DNA of 64,000 bases from positions 119,609-183,608 of the forward strand of contig CALJIG010000075.1 of NCBI GenBank assembly GCA_937974175.1. The letters run 5' to 3'. Made by a program: the position numbers and the translations under genes. The notes under the pieces were generated by a model. It searched no databases, was not told the origin of the DNA, and saw only the letters and a program-made list of their open reading frames with translations. This document shows, piece by piece, positions 8,093 through 17,322 of this stretch (its first letter is position 1; every line of letters begins with the position of its first letter). Source of the stretch: an uncultured Ignavibacteria bacterium (GTDB lineage Bacteria > Bacteroidota > Ignavibacteria > Tepidaquicellales > Tepidaquicellaceae).

Positions 8093-8203
8093 ATGAAAAA
8101 CTCAAAGAACAGCAAAACAGAATTAACAAGATTTGAATATATCGGCTTCGCAGGAATAGGATTCTTACTTGTAACAGTTTTAGTGGGTTGTTTCGTAAAA
8201 TAA
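8093..8203 (+). CDS. tiny membrane peptide 3
   Basis: 36 codons from ATG. A Lys/Ser/Asn-rich start is followed by KTELTRFE, which matches KIEFTRWD of the first tiny ORF. A glycine-bearing membrane span follows (YIGFAGIGFLLVTVLVGCF), ending Val-Lys. The shared motif at the same position relative to the span argues for homology rather than a chance ORF. It lies 48 bp after tiny ORF 2. Function unknown. Confidence 0.5.
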   Translation: MKNSKNSKTELTRFEYIGFAGIGFLLVTVLVGCFVK

Positions 8204-8279
8204 AATTGAATTTGATAAAGCTCTATACTCGGCAAAATAAATGAGCTAAAAAGTTAGCATTAACTAAAGCCAATATATA

Positions 8280-8601
8280 CTCACCGGAATACAAACGAGC
8301 CGAACAGAATTTTTCCGGTGAGAAATATATCTCAAACAAAAAAAGAGTTTATATAAAAGTTTCTGTCAGGTATCAAGGGAGCCGGAAACGGGATGCCTGC
8401 AGGAAAAGAGAATTCCTTAAAAATCCGGAATGACGCTTATTATAGGAATAGGTAATAAGGGCTCATTCCGGGGGAAATTTAAAAGTTTAGTAACACAAAT
8501 TACTCTCAAGTGTGTATCTGCCAATACGCAAAAACTTATTACCTCATGTAATACCTTCCAAATCTTTCACGGGCGCTCGCAAAAATTAGCTCCCGTGAAA
8601 G
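8280..8601. ncRNA. run of strong hairpins, candidate structured RNA
   Basis: Successive perfect or near-perfect stems: 8280-8322 (CTCACCGGAA/TTCCGGTGAG), 8367-8399 (CAGGTATC/GATGCCTG), 8401-8416 (AGGAA/TTCCT), 8425-8471 (CCGGAATGA/TCATTCCGG with an inner CTTATTA/TAATAAG) and 8564-8601 (CTTTCACGGG/CCCGTGAAAG with an inner GCT/AGC). No known RNA family is recognised. The 64-codon ORF over part of it is explained by the stems. The last hairpin may also act as the 3' structure of the LOG gene mRNA. Confidence 0.4.
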
Positions 8602-8616
8602 CCACTTCTGAAACAA

Positions 8617-9153
8617 TCAATTAAACAAAGAGTCAATTAAATCTTCAATATTATCTTTTATAATTAAATAGTCTAAAATTTCCTGTTTCATAAATCCGTT
8701 TGCAACAATGTTATTCAGAAATTCGATCATTGAATTGTAGTATCCGTTTGTATTCAAAAGTCCGATTGGCTTTGAATGCAGATTCAACTGCTTCCATGTA
8801 AAAATCTCGAACAGTTCATCAAGCGTACCTATGCCGCCGGGGATTGCAATAAAAGCATCTGCAATATCCGACATCAGTTTTTTTCTTTCATGCATGGAAC
8901 CGACTTTGTGAAGAGTTGTTACTGATTCATCGCCCCACTCTTTTTCCATCATGAAGTTTGGAATTACTCCCGTAACCTTGCCGCCGTTATTCATAACCGA
9001 ATGAGATAGCACGCCCATAAGTCCCACATTGCCTCCGCCGTAGACAAGCATTATATCGTTATCGGCAAAATGCTTGCCGATTTGAACAGCTGTATTTTTA
9101 AATTCGGGATTATTACCGAAGCTTGAACCGCAGAACACACAGATTGATTTCAT
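8617..9153 (-). CDS. LOG family (TIGR00730) nucleotide phosphoribohydrolase-like protein
   Basis: 178 residues, typical of small LOG/YgdH-type Rossmann proteins. It starts ICVFCGSS. The family motifs are GGGNVGLMG (39-47) and PGGIGTLDE (105-113) followed by LFEIFTWKQL. LOG enzymes release the base from cytokinin riboside 5'-monophosphates or related nucleotides. In non-plant bacteria the natural role is often nucleotide salvage and is not settled. It stands alone on the minus strand. Confidence 0.92.
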   Translation of the reverse strand: MKSICVFCGSSFGNNPEFKNTAVQIGKHFADNDIMLVYGGGNVGLMGVLSHSVMNNGGKVTGVIPNFMMEKEWGDESVTTLHKVGSMHERKKLMSDIADAFIAIPGGIGTLDELFEIFTWKQLNLHSKPIGLLNTNGYYNSMIEFLNNIVANGFMKQEILDYLIIKDNIEDLIDSLFN

Positions 9154-9423
9154 TATGATTAAAATTAGCTTAAAGTTTCAAAAAATAGATATATATGTTT
9201 GACAACAAGGCGCACCTTAAATAAATAAAAATCAACAATTAACAACCGAAACACTTCTGCAAAATCAATAAAATTGTTGACAAATTAATAAAATTCTCTT
9301 TGATAATTTGACATATGAATTTTAATTTTCTAAAGTTAATAAATAGAGCTATACATTTCACAAACTCCCGCGTGAGTTGCCTCTGAAAAACACTTTATAC
9401 AACTTAAACCAAAAAATAAAAAA

Positions 9424-10842
9424 ATGAAAACTAAAAAACTTTTTATTGTATTATTTATTTTATTACAGTCTGTCATTTTTTTAAATCAAAGTAAGGCGCA
9501 GAATACTGATATTGCTCCCGGTGATTTTGTTTCAATGCCATACTTCGGCGAAAAAAAAATTAAGTTTTTCAGAACGAGTAATGCATCTTTACATTATGAG
9601 TTAAATCTTGCTACAGAATTTGCAAACTTCCCGATTCCTTTTGCCGGCGCAGGTCCAAATGCAACTGCTATTTATGAGGGGAAGCTTTTTATTTCTTTTG
9701 ATAAAGATTTGAATCAAGGCGGAGTTTTAATTTATAACTACTCTGATATATATCCTGTGAGGAATGCCAATCCTCCAAAAATAATATCCACTGCACCGGT
9801 GGCGGGGATTGCCATACATCCTGTTACGGGTGATTTATATGCTGCAAAGTTTCAGGTTAACGGACAAAGCGGAAGAATTACAAAATACACAAAAGCATCA
9901 GGCTATGCATCTTCATCCGCCGTTGATTTACCTGTTCCTGAATATTATACTAACTATTTCACAGGTATTGCTTTCGATTCACAAGGAAACCTGTGGACAG
10001 GCGATTTGCAGGGACATAGATTAGTTGTCTATACTGCTCTATCACTTTTCAATGGATTTATTGTAATTGGTAACGGAAATCTTACATACAATGCTCCTTC
10101 ACTTTCAGGAGGCTCGATTAATGTTAAACTTTTTTCTGCGCCTGAAGGATTTGTTTTTGATGCTCAGGGAAATCTATGGGTTACAAACAACAATGACTGG
10201 GATAGAACAAACGGTATTGGAGAAGGCACGTTTGTAAAAATTGCAAAAGCTTATCTTGATGTATTAACCACTTCTCCATTAAGCGGCACTCATGGAAATA
10301 AAATGCTTGCGGTTATCTATACTGTACCAACTCAGCATGCAAGTGTTTATCATATTCAAAATGCTAAGTTCGGAGGAACGGCAATTAGCAACAACATGAT
10401 TTATTTTAACGACCAGGGCAACGGACTTGTATGGAAGTGGAATACATCAACTGCATATAACTCAACAAACTGTATCACATCAGGTGTAAGCACAACTTAT
10501 CCGGGATTTGGTGGATTTTCATTCAACGATAACTCATTTCCATTAGCGGTCACACTTACAAGTCAGGTTGTTCCCAATACTTTTGAATTAAAGCAGAACT
10601 TTCCAAATCCTTTCAATCCGAATACAACAATACGATTTGATGTTCCCGCTAAATCAGGAAACGTGAAGCTTTCCGTTTATGATATAAATGGCAAAGAACT
10701 TGAAGTATTAGTTAATGAAAATCTCCAGTCGGGTTCTTATGAGGTTAACTGGAACGCATCGGAGTTCCCGAGCGGGATATACTTCTATAGAATAAATTCT
10801 GAAAAATCCAGTATAACTAAAAAAATGAATTTAATAAAATAG
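9424..10842 (+). CDS. T9SS-sorted beta-propeller protein (SMP-30/NHL-like)
   Basis: 472 residues. A signal peptide (about 1-25) is followed by blade-like repeats with Asp-x-x-Gly-Asn-Leu-Trp units (DSQGNLWTGD, DAQGNLWVTN) typical of NHL/SMP-30 propellers. The last ~85 residues form a type IX sorting domain: NFPNPFNPNTTIRFDVP, VYDINGKELEVLV, SGIYFYRI and a basic end. The protein is predicted to be exported through the outer membrane and anchored or released by T9SS. Ligand unknown. Confidence 0.85.
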   Translation: MKTKKLFIVLFILLQSVIFLNQSKAQNTDIAPGDFVSMPYFGEKKIKFFRTSNASLHYELNLATEFANFPIPFAGAGPNATAIYEGKLFISFDKDLNQGGVLIYNYSDIYPVRNANPPKIISTAPVAGIAIHPVTGDLYAAKFQVNGQSGRITKYTKASGYASSSAVDLPVPEYYTNYFTGIAFDSQGNLWTGDLQGHRLVVYTALSLFNGFIVIGNGNLTYNAPSLSGGSINVKLFSAPEGFVFDAQGNLWVTNNNDWDRTNGIGEGTFVKIAKAYLDVLTTSPLSGTHGNKMLAVIYTVPTQHASVYHIQNAKFGGTAISNNMIYFNDQGNGLVWKWNTSTAYNSTNCITSGVSTTYPGFGGFSFNDNSFPLAVTLTSQVVPNTFELKQNFPNPFNPNTTIRFDVPAKSGNVKLSVYDINGKELEVLVNENLQSGSYEVNWNASEFPSGIYFYRINSEKSSITKKMNLIK

Positions 10843-10920
10843 CAGGGAATTAGTTTCTCTTCGTTTAGACCACCTCTTACGCTTACCCTTCCTTTTTTGA
10901 GGAGGGGGTTGCTTATTCTA

Positions 10921-11228
10921 TTGTAACATTATTGTCACATTTTATTTTACAAAATCCAACATTAAAATTATGATGAGTTTTTGACGGGTTTTGTCCTCAG
11001 CGTTGTTGTAAAAACAATATCGGGTAATTTCAAAATTCGTCATGCTCTTGTAGCGCCGCCCGTCACGCGGGAGCGTGCCGGCTGTTCAAAACATAAAACA
11101 GATTCTATCTGTTTTATGTTTTGAACAGGTCCCGACTTTGTCGGGACGCGGCGCCACACCGCACAATTCTGCACACAAAATAATTATTAATAAACCCTTA
11201 AGCAATTGAATCTTCCCTATTAGTAGGG
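10921..11228 (+). promoter_or_regulatory. leader block A, shared with the 56391 gene
   Basis: Upstream of glgB are TGTAACATTATTGTCACATTT, then GATGAGTTTTTGACGGGTTTTG (10972-10993), CAGCGTTGTTG, CTGCACACAAAATAA and a CCCTATTAGTAGGG hairpin (11215-11228), 74 bp before the start codon. The same ordered blocks occur at 56091-56343. A palindromic element (11051-11155) splits this copy. Role unknown; a shared promoter or operator region is likely. The preceding 10843-10920 contains only a CCCTTCC/GGAGGGG hairpin. Confidence 0.5.
11051..11155. repeat. nested palindromic element (MITE-like)
   Basis: About 105 bp with GCGCCGC/GCGGCGC ends. Inside are a CCCG/CGGG stem, a perfect 22-bp inverted repeat (arms 11082-11103 and 11107-11128, 3-nt loop) and a GTCCCGA/TCGGGAC stem. 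Higher GC than its surroundings. It sits inside leader block A at a point where leader block B is uninterrupted. Confidence 0.7.
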
Positions 11229-11301
11229 AAATTTAATTATTCAATACAACATTAATGTATTTAACTTTAAAAAAGAATTAACAATTTTGTGATTACACAA
11301 T

Positions 11302-13791
11302 ATGGCAAAGCAAAGCTCAGTTAAGTCAAATAAAAAAACAGCGAATCCGTTTCAGAGAATTATTTCTTTCGATGAAGATAAGCCGTATTCCGTTCTCGGT
11401 CCGCAGCTCGATGAAGATAAAAAAGAACTATCAATAAATTGTTATCTTCCTTTTGCAGAGAAAGTATGGATTAAGCGCAAAGGCAAGAAACTTACTGAAG
11501 CTAAAAAAGTAAATCCTTCAGGAATATTCTCCACTAAATTTGAGAATACAACTGAACTCTTCTCGTATAAAATTGTAATAGAAGCGAACGGAAATAGATC
11601 CGAATTCGAAGACCCGTATTATTACCGCACAGAAATAACCGATATGGATGTCTATCTGCTGGGAGAAGGAAATCATTTCAAGAGCTACGAAAAACTCGGC
11701 GCCCATAAAACAAGTATCAAAGGAGTAAGAGGTGTTATCTTTCGCATCTGGGTTCCCGATGTTAAAGCAGTGAGCATTACGGGTGAATTCAATGACTGGA
11801 CTGAAGGTCTTCTTCCTATGGAAAACTGTAGAGATACAGGCTACTGGACTTTATTTCTCCCGGGTGTAAAAGAAGGCGACCTCTATAAATATGCCATCAA
11901 AACAAAATCACCGGCTAAAGTAATTTATAAGTCTGACCCGTATGCTTTCAGCGCAGAGCTAAGACCGGGCAATGCATCCAAAGTTGCCGTTCTTGATAAA
12001 TATAAATGGAAAGACACTGAATGGATGAAGACGCGCAGAAAATATGACTACAGAAATCAGCCCATGAATATTTACGAAGTTCATCTCGGCTCATGGAAAA
12101 AAGATTACGATAATCCCGACTTCAAAAATGACTGGGGATATAAAAGTTACAAGCAGCTTGCATACGAACTTGTTGAGCACTGCAAAACTTACGGCTACAC
12201 ACACATAGAACTTCTTCCGATAATGGAGCATCCGCTTGATGCTTCATGGGGATATCAGGTTACGGGATTTTTCGCTCCCACAAGCCGCTACGGCTCACCG
12301 GAAGATTTTATGCTCTTCGTTGACCACTGTCATCAGAATAATATCGGAGTGATACTCGACTGGGTGCCGGGACATTTTCCATCCGATGAACACGGACTCA
12401 ACAATTTTAACGGCAAACAAATTTATGCTTACACAAATCCGAAGAAAGGATTTCATAAAGGATGGGGAACCTATGTTTTTGATTATGCAAAAACTGAAGT
12501 TACAAATTTTTTAATTGCTAATGCTCTCTTCTGGCTGAAAGTTTATCACATAGACGGACTTCGTGTTGATGCAGTTGCTTCAATGTTGTATCTGGATTAC
12601 TGCAGGAATGAGGGCGAATGGGAACCCAACGAACTTGGCGGAAAAGAAAATCTTGAAGCAGTTGAGTTTTTAAAAAAGCTCAATGACACCGTGCATAAAT
12701 ATCACAAAGGTACTTTGATGATTGCAGAAGAATCGACTGACTGGCAGGGAGTTACAAAGCCCACATACCTGGGCGGACTTGGATTCGATATGAAATGGAA
12801 TATGGGCTGGATGCACGACGTGCTTGAATATTTTTCAAAGGACCCTATCTACAGAAAATATTTCCATAATAAAATTACATTCTCTCTCTGGTATTCATTC
12901 AATGAGAATTACCTGCTGCCGATATCCCACGATGAAGTTGTTCATCTGAAAAAGGCATTAGTAAGCAAAATGCCGGGGCAGCTGAAAAGCATGTTCTCTA
13001 ATATGAGAACTTTCTTCGGATTTATGTTCGGTCATCCGGGGAAGAAATTGAACTTCATGACGAATGATATAGGACAGTTTCACGAATGGAATGCAGATAC
13101 TGCAATGCAATGGGATGTGCTTAACGAAGATTTGAATTTAAAGCTTCAAAAATATTTTAAAGACTTATCAGCCATATATCATGAATACAGGGCATTTTAT
13201 GAAATTGACTTCAGAAGTGACGGATTTCACTGGCTTGATTTTACCGATTCTGATAACAGCGTGCTAAGCTTTGTAAGATACTCAGCAGATAAAAAACAGA
13301 TGCTGCTGTTTACATTTAACATGACTCCCGTACACAGAAAAGATTATGAATTCGGCACGCCTCGTGCAGGTTTCTATAGGGAGATTTTAAACAGCGATGC
13401 TGTTGAATACGGTGGAACGGGAGAAGGAAATTTAGGAGGTATTCACACTGAAGATAGATACAAATTTCAATGGCCTTATACTATTAAAGTAAATCTGCCA
13501 CCGCTTGCCGTAAATATTTTTATTCATGAGCTCGAAGATGAATTTACTGAAGAAGTAAAAACAGACGAAAACAAAATTGAACAAAGTGACGATTCTAAAC
13601 AAGAAGCGCAAGAAGAAACAAATGAAGAGACAAACGAGAATACAAACGAAGAAGTAAACGAAACAATAACCGAAGAAACTCAAATTATAACCCCGGACGA
13701 AGTACAACCAGAAACTCAAAACGAAGTGCAATCTAGTAATGAAACTGATACTCCGGAAACAATTAACAAAGAAACTGAACATCCAAATTAA
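11302..13791 (+). CDS. glgB: 1,4-alpha-glucan branching enzyme
   Basis: 829 residues. GlgB makes alpha-1,6 branches in glycogen. Order: an N-terminal region, a CBM48 domain (GVIFRIWVPDVKAVSITGEFNDW), then the GH13 barrel with GLRVDAVASM (nucleophile Asp423), IAEES (acid/base around Glu476) and SHDEVVH (Asp544), and an all-beta C-domain. After about residue 745 comes an ~85-residue acidic, low-complexity tail rich in Glu, Asn and Thr, which is not part of the family fold. The GH57 and malQ genes follow closely, indicating a glycogen/maltodextrin cluster. Confidence 0.95.
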   Translation: MAKQSSVKSNKKTANPFQRIISFDEDKPYSVLGPQLDEDKKELSINCYLPFAEKVWIKRKGKKLTEAKKVNPSGIFSTKFENTTELFSYKIVIEANGNRSEFEDPYYYRTEITDMDVYLLGEGNHFKSYEKLGAHKTSIKGVRGVIFRIWVPDVKAVSITGEFNDWTEGLLPMENCRDTGYWTLFLPGVKEGDLYKYAIKTKSPAKVIYKSDPYAFSAELRPGNASKVAVLDKYKWKDTEWMKTRRKYDYRNQPMNIYEVHLGSWKKDYDNPDFKNDWGYKSYKQLAYELVEHCKTYGYTHIELLPIMEHPLDASWGYQVTGFFAPTSRYGSPEDFMLFVDHCHQNNIGVILDWVPGHFPSDEHGLNNFNGKQIYAYTNPKKGFHKGWGTYVFDYAKTEVTNFLIANALFWLKVYHIDGLRVDAVASMLYLDYCRNEGEWEPNELGGKENLEAVEFLKKLNDTVHKYHKGTLMIAEESTDWQGVTKPTYLGGLGFDMKWNMGWMHDVLEYFSKDPIYRKYFHNKITFSLWYSFNENYLLPISHDEVVHLKKALVSKMPGQLKSMFSNMRTFFGFMFGHPGKKLNFMTNDIGQFHEWNADTAMQWDVLNEDLNLKLQKYFKDLSAIYHEYRAFYEIDFRSDGFHWLDFTDSDNSVLSFVRYSADKKQMLLFTFNMTPVHRKDYEFGTPRAGFYREILNSDAVEYGGTGEGNLGGIHTEDRYKFQWPYTIKVNLPPLAVNIFIHELEDEFTEEVKTDENKIEQSDDSKQEAQEETNEETNENTNEEVNETITEETQIITPDEVQPETQNEVQSSNETDTPETINKETEHPN

Positions 13792-13820
13792 AATTTTAGC
13801 AGGAAGGAAGTAAGAAACAA

Positions 13821-15374
13821 ATGTCAGAAGTATGTTTATGTATTCACGGTCACTTTTATCAGCCGCCGCGTGAAAATCCATGGACCAATGAAATTGACGA
13901 TGAGCCAAGCGCAGCACCATTCCATAACTGGAATGAAAGAATTTATTCAGAGTGCTATCTGCCAAACTCTGAAGCGGGAATTTATGAAAACTATACAACT
14001 CTCATCCGCGAAGTAAATAATTACGAGCTTTTAAATTTCAATTTTGGTCCGACACTCTTCAACTGGATTAAAGAAAAGCATATCAATCTTTATCACAGAA
14101 TTATTGATGCTGATAAAAAAAGCGTTGAGCGCAGGCACGGTCACGGTAATGCTATTGCTCAGGTATACAATCATATTATTATGCCGCTTGCAAATCTACG
14201 TGATAAGCTTACCCAGATTAAATGGGGCTTAAGAGACTTTGAATTAAATTTTAACCGCAGGCCTGAAGGCATGTGGCTGGCAGAAACTGCATGTGATTAT
14301 GAAACAATTGAAGTGCTGATTCATGAAGGAATAAAATATATTATTTTGGATGCAAGCCAGGCAGAGAGTGTAAGAAGTATAGGTGAAAGAAGATGGCACG
14401 ATGTTTCGGACAACAGCATTGATACAAAACGCCCTTACAGATGCTACTCACAGCTTAATCATAAAAAACATATTGATATATTTTTCTACGATGGTCCGCT
14501 ATCAAAGACAATTGCATTCGAAGATTTATTGAACGACGCAGGTAAGCTGTTAGACAGAATAAATGAATCACGTGATAAAAACAGAAGCGAGCCTCAGTTA
14601 ATAAGCATTGCAACAGACGGAGAGACGTTCGGTCATCACAAAAAATTTGCGGATAGAACAATTGCATATTTGCTCTCGGAGCTTGCTCCTCAGAATGGAA
14701 TTAAAATCTGTAACTACGGAGAATATCTCAAAGCGCATCCGCCGAAATGGGAAGCAAAAATTAAAAAAGGTCCCGAAGGCTTAGGCACTTCATGGAGCTG
14801 TCTGCACGGAGTAAAACGCTGGAAAGAAAATTGCGGTTGCACAACGGGAGGAGAACAGGACTGGAATCAGAAATGGAGAACTCCCCTGAGAGATTCTCTC
14901 AACTGGCTGCGCGATGAATGTGCAAAAGTTTTCGAAGCAGAAGGAAATAAATATCTGAAAGATGTATGGAGCGCACGCAACGATTACATTGATTTAATGC
15001 ACGAGAGAAGTCATCACAACATAATTAAGTTTTTTGCACGGCACGGAAGAGTAAACGTAGATAATAAAGGTATTGAGCTTGTATTCAAATTACTCGAAAT
15101 GGAAAAGTATTCGCTGCTTATGTTTTCAAGCTGCGGATGGTTCTTCAGTGATATTGCAGGGCTTGAAGCAATGCAGATTCTGAAATATGCCTGCCGTACA
15201 CTGGAATACTTAAATGATATTACGGGCGTTGATTACGAAGAAAGCTTCCTTGCAATATTAAAGAGTGCAATTCCGAACGATAAAAAATATCCCGATGCAG
15301 CGATAATGTATTTAAAAGAAATTAAGCCGCTGGCAGGGAAAATAAAGTTCGATTATTTTAAAGGTATTATTTAG
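13821..15374 (+). CDS. glycoside hydrolase family 57 protein (DUF3536 type)
   Basis: 517 residues. It starts CIHGHFYQPPRENPW, the characteristic GH57 N-terminal motif. GMWLAETACDYE holds the likely nucleophile Glu155 and IATDGETFGHH the likely Asp266. Downstream WSCLHGVKRWKENCGC is typical of the DUF3536-associated GH57 group. GH57 enzymes include alpha-amylases, branching enzymes and glucanotransferases, so the exact activity is open. It starts 29 bp after glgB with an AGGAAGGAAG ribosome-binding region. No signal peptide, so it acts on cytoplasmic glucans. Confidence 0.9.
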   Translation: MSEVCLCIHGHFYQPPRENPWTNEIDDEPSAAPFHNWNERIYSECYLPNSEAGIYENYTTLIREVNNYELLNFNFGPTLFNWIKEKHINLYHRIIDADKKSVERRHGHGNAIAQVYNHIIMPLANLRDKLTQIKWGLRDFELNFNRRPEGMWLAETACDYETIEVLIHEGIKYIILDASQAESVRSIGERRWHDVSDNSIDTKRPYRCYSQLNHKKHIDIFFYDGPLSKTIAFEDLLNDAGKLLDRINESRDKNRSEPQLISIATDGETFGHHKKFADRTIAYLLSELAPQNGIKICNYGEYLKAHPPKWEAKIKKGPEGLGTSWSCLHGVKRWKENCGCTTGGEQDWNQKWRTPLRDSLNWLRDECAKVFEAEGNKYLKDVWSARNDYIDLMHERSHHNIIKFFARHGRVNVDNKGIELVFKLLEMEKYSLLMFSSCGWFFSDIAGLEAMQILKYACRTLEYLNDITGVDYEESFLAILKSAIPNDKKYPDAAIMYLKEIKPLAGKIKFDYFKGII

Positions 15375-15394
15375 ATATATAAATTTAAAAAATA

Positions 15395-17245
15395 TTGGCT
15401 TACAACTCATTTCATACTTCAAAGACATCAGAAAAATGGGCTAAGATTGGGATAAAGCGGAGGGCAGGAACTGCTCTGCCGCTTTTTTATTTATACTCAA
15501 GAAAAAGTACGGGCATTGGTGAAATTCCGGATTTAAAACTACTAATCGACTGGTGCAAAAAGTCGGCGCTTAGTATTGTGCAGCTTTTACCTATGAATGA
15601 AACGGGTTACGATCACTCGCCTTATAACTCAATCAGTACCTTCGCTCTCGAACCGATGTATCTTCGTATTTCCGATTTAAAAAATATTGATACGGAAAAA
15701 TACAAAGCAGATATAAAAAAATTAAAAAGAAAATTCCCGAAGGGAAATTACAAAGTTGATTACAATATTAAGGATGAAAAAATAAATCTGCTGTGGAAAA
15801 TTTTTCAGGCTGATTTTAAAGACAACGAGGAATTTCAAAGTTACAGAAAGAAAAATGTTTTCTGGCTGAAGCATTATGCCATGTACAAAGTCCTGAAAGA
15901 AGTAAACAGGTTAAAAGGATTTGAAGAATGGCAGCTGAAGCATAAACGCGCCGATAAAAAAGAATTAGACAAAATTGAAGTTGAATATAAAGAAAGGTTA
16001 AGATTTTATTTCTGGATTCAGTGGCAATTATACGAACAGTTTTCTGATGTAAAAAAATATGCTGCTGAAAAAAAGGTTTTATTAATGGGAGATATTCCTT
16101 TTCTTGTCTCACGTGATAGCGCAGATGTGTGGTGCTTCCAGAAGAAAAAATACTTTAAGATGGATAAACTCTCCGGCGCGCCGCCCGATATGTATTTTGC
16201 AAAAGGACAGCGTTGGGGAATGCCCGTGTACAACTGGGAAGTGATTGAAAAAGAAAAATTCAGATACATAAAAGAACGCCTAAAGTATGCTGCGAATTTT
16301 TACGATATGTACCGCATCGACCACTTCGTCGGCTTATTCAGAGTATGGACGATAGATAAAGATACGCCGGAAGAGTATGGAGGATTGAAAGGAAAATTCT
16401 ATCCTGAAGATGAAGGCAAGTGGGTTGAGCAGGCAGAGAAAATAATAAATGCAATGACGAGCGGAAATGAAATGCTCCCGGTAGCAGAAGACTTAGGAAC
16501 GGTTCCGCCTGTATCTTATAAAGTTCTTGAAGAATATGGAATTCCGGGCACGGATGTTATGCGATGGATGCGTGAGTACAATGGCAACTATGATTTTATA
16601 AATCCGTTCAAGTACAGGGCAAACTCCGCTGCTATGATTTCGACACATGACTCCAGCACTCTGTGTGACTGGTACAGCAACGAAGCAGGAATGATTGACA
16701 GAGAGGGGTTTATTCAAATCTGCAGGAACAAAGAATACTCGGAAAGCAGCATTGAAAAAATTATAGAAATTTTCTTTGATAAAGAAAAATGCACTGAGTA
16801 CAAACTCTGCTGGAAAAAAGAGATAAGCGATGTTTATGTAATGATTGGCATTCTACGTCTACAATGGCACGAAGCATGGAATTTTATAGATATATATCTG
16901 AGCTCGTTTGATGAAAAAGGAAAATTCCTAAAAATGATAGGGTACACAGAAAGAAGTCAGCAGCTAAATATTGAGATAGTTAAAAAAACATTTGAAGCTA
17001 TTGGTTTCAGTTCATCTATATTTTCCATTCAATTAATGAATGAATTTTTAAATCTCGATGAAGATATTTTTAACTCAAAGGAATTAAGAGAGAGCAGAAT
17101 AAATTATCCCGGACTTATGTCAGATAACAACTGGAGATTAAGAATGCCGTACTCGCTGGAGCAGCTTAAGAAAAAAAGCGTCCATAAGATTTTAAAAGAA
17201 ATAAATCAAAAAACGGAAAGAAGCGCTCACCACAAAAAATCTTAA
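15395..17245 (+). CDS. malQ: 4-alpha-glucanotransferase (amylomaltase)
   Basis: 616 residues, GH77. The N-terminal RAGTALPLFYLYSRKSTGIG, QLLPMNETGYDHSPYNSIS, YRIDHFVGLFRVW (nucleophile Asp), PVAEDLGTVPP (acid/base Glu) and STHDSSTLCDWY (stabiliser Asp) identify it. It disproportionates maltodextrins during glycogen or maltose turnover. There is no early ATG, and conserved sequence begins before any Met, so TTG at 15395 is the best start; no clear Shine-Dalgarno is seen. An insertion around residues 100-215 is Lys-rich, as in other longer MalQ types. Confidence 0.93.
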   Translation: MAYNSFHTSKTSEKWAKIGIKRRAGTALPLFYLYSRKSTGIGEIPDLKLLIDWCKKSALSIVQLLPMNETGYDHSPYNSISTFALEPMYLRISDLKNIDTEKYKADIKKLKRKFPKGNYKVDYNIKDEKINLLWKIFQADFKDNEEFQSYRKKNVFWLKHYAMYKVLKEVNRLKGFEEWQLKHKRADKKELDKIEVEYKERLRFYFWIQWQLYEQFSDVKKYAAEKKVLLMGDIPFLVSRDSADVWCFQKKKYFKMDKLSGAPPDMYFAKGQRWGMPVYNWEVIEKEKFRYIKERLKYAANFYDMYRIDHFVGLFRVWTIDKDTPEEYGGLKGKFYPEDEGKWVEQAEKIINAMTSGNEMLPVAEDLGTVPPVSYKVLEEYGIPGTDVMRWMREYNGNYDFINPFKYRANSAAMISTHDSSTLCDWYSNEAGMIDREGFIQICRNKEYSESSIEKIIEIFFDKEKCTEYKLCWKKEISDVYVMIGILRLQWHEAWNFIDIYLSSFDEKGKFLKMIGYTERSQQLNIEIVKKTFEAIGFSSSIFSIQLMNEFLNLDEDIFNSKELRESRINYPGLMSDNNWRLRMPYSLEQLKKKSVHKILKEINQKTERSAHHKKS

Positions 17246-17322
17246 CTGCTGATTTCTGTAAAATAGTCCGTACTCATATTTACATTTTTATTGGACAAAA
17301 ATGTCACTATTTTTATAATGAT

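Noticed and set aside
8430..8624. 64-codon plus-strand ORF
   Set aside because: It overlaps two strong hairpins, has no family similarity and runs into the LOG gene end; more likely structured non-coding sequence.
13432..13998. 188-codon minus-strand ORF over the end of glgB and start of the GH57 gene
   Set aside because: It is antisense to the acidic low-complexity tail and the conserved GH57 start; composition (Phe/Cys/Leu-rich) is that of a shadow frame.
17291..17319. TTGGAC-N17-TATAAT just before pntAA
   Set aside because: The -10 box would put the transcription start at or after the start codon (17323), whose N-terminal sequence is clearly conserved.
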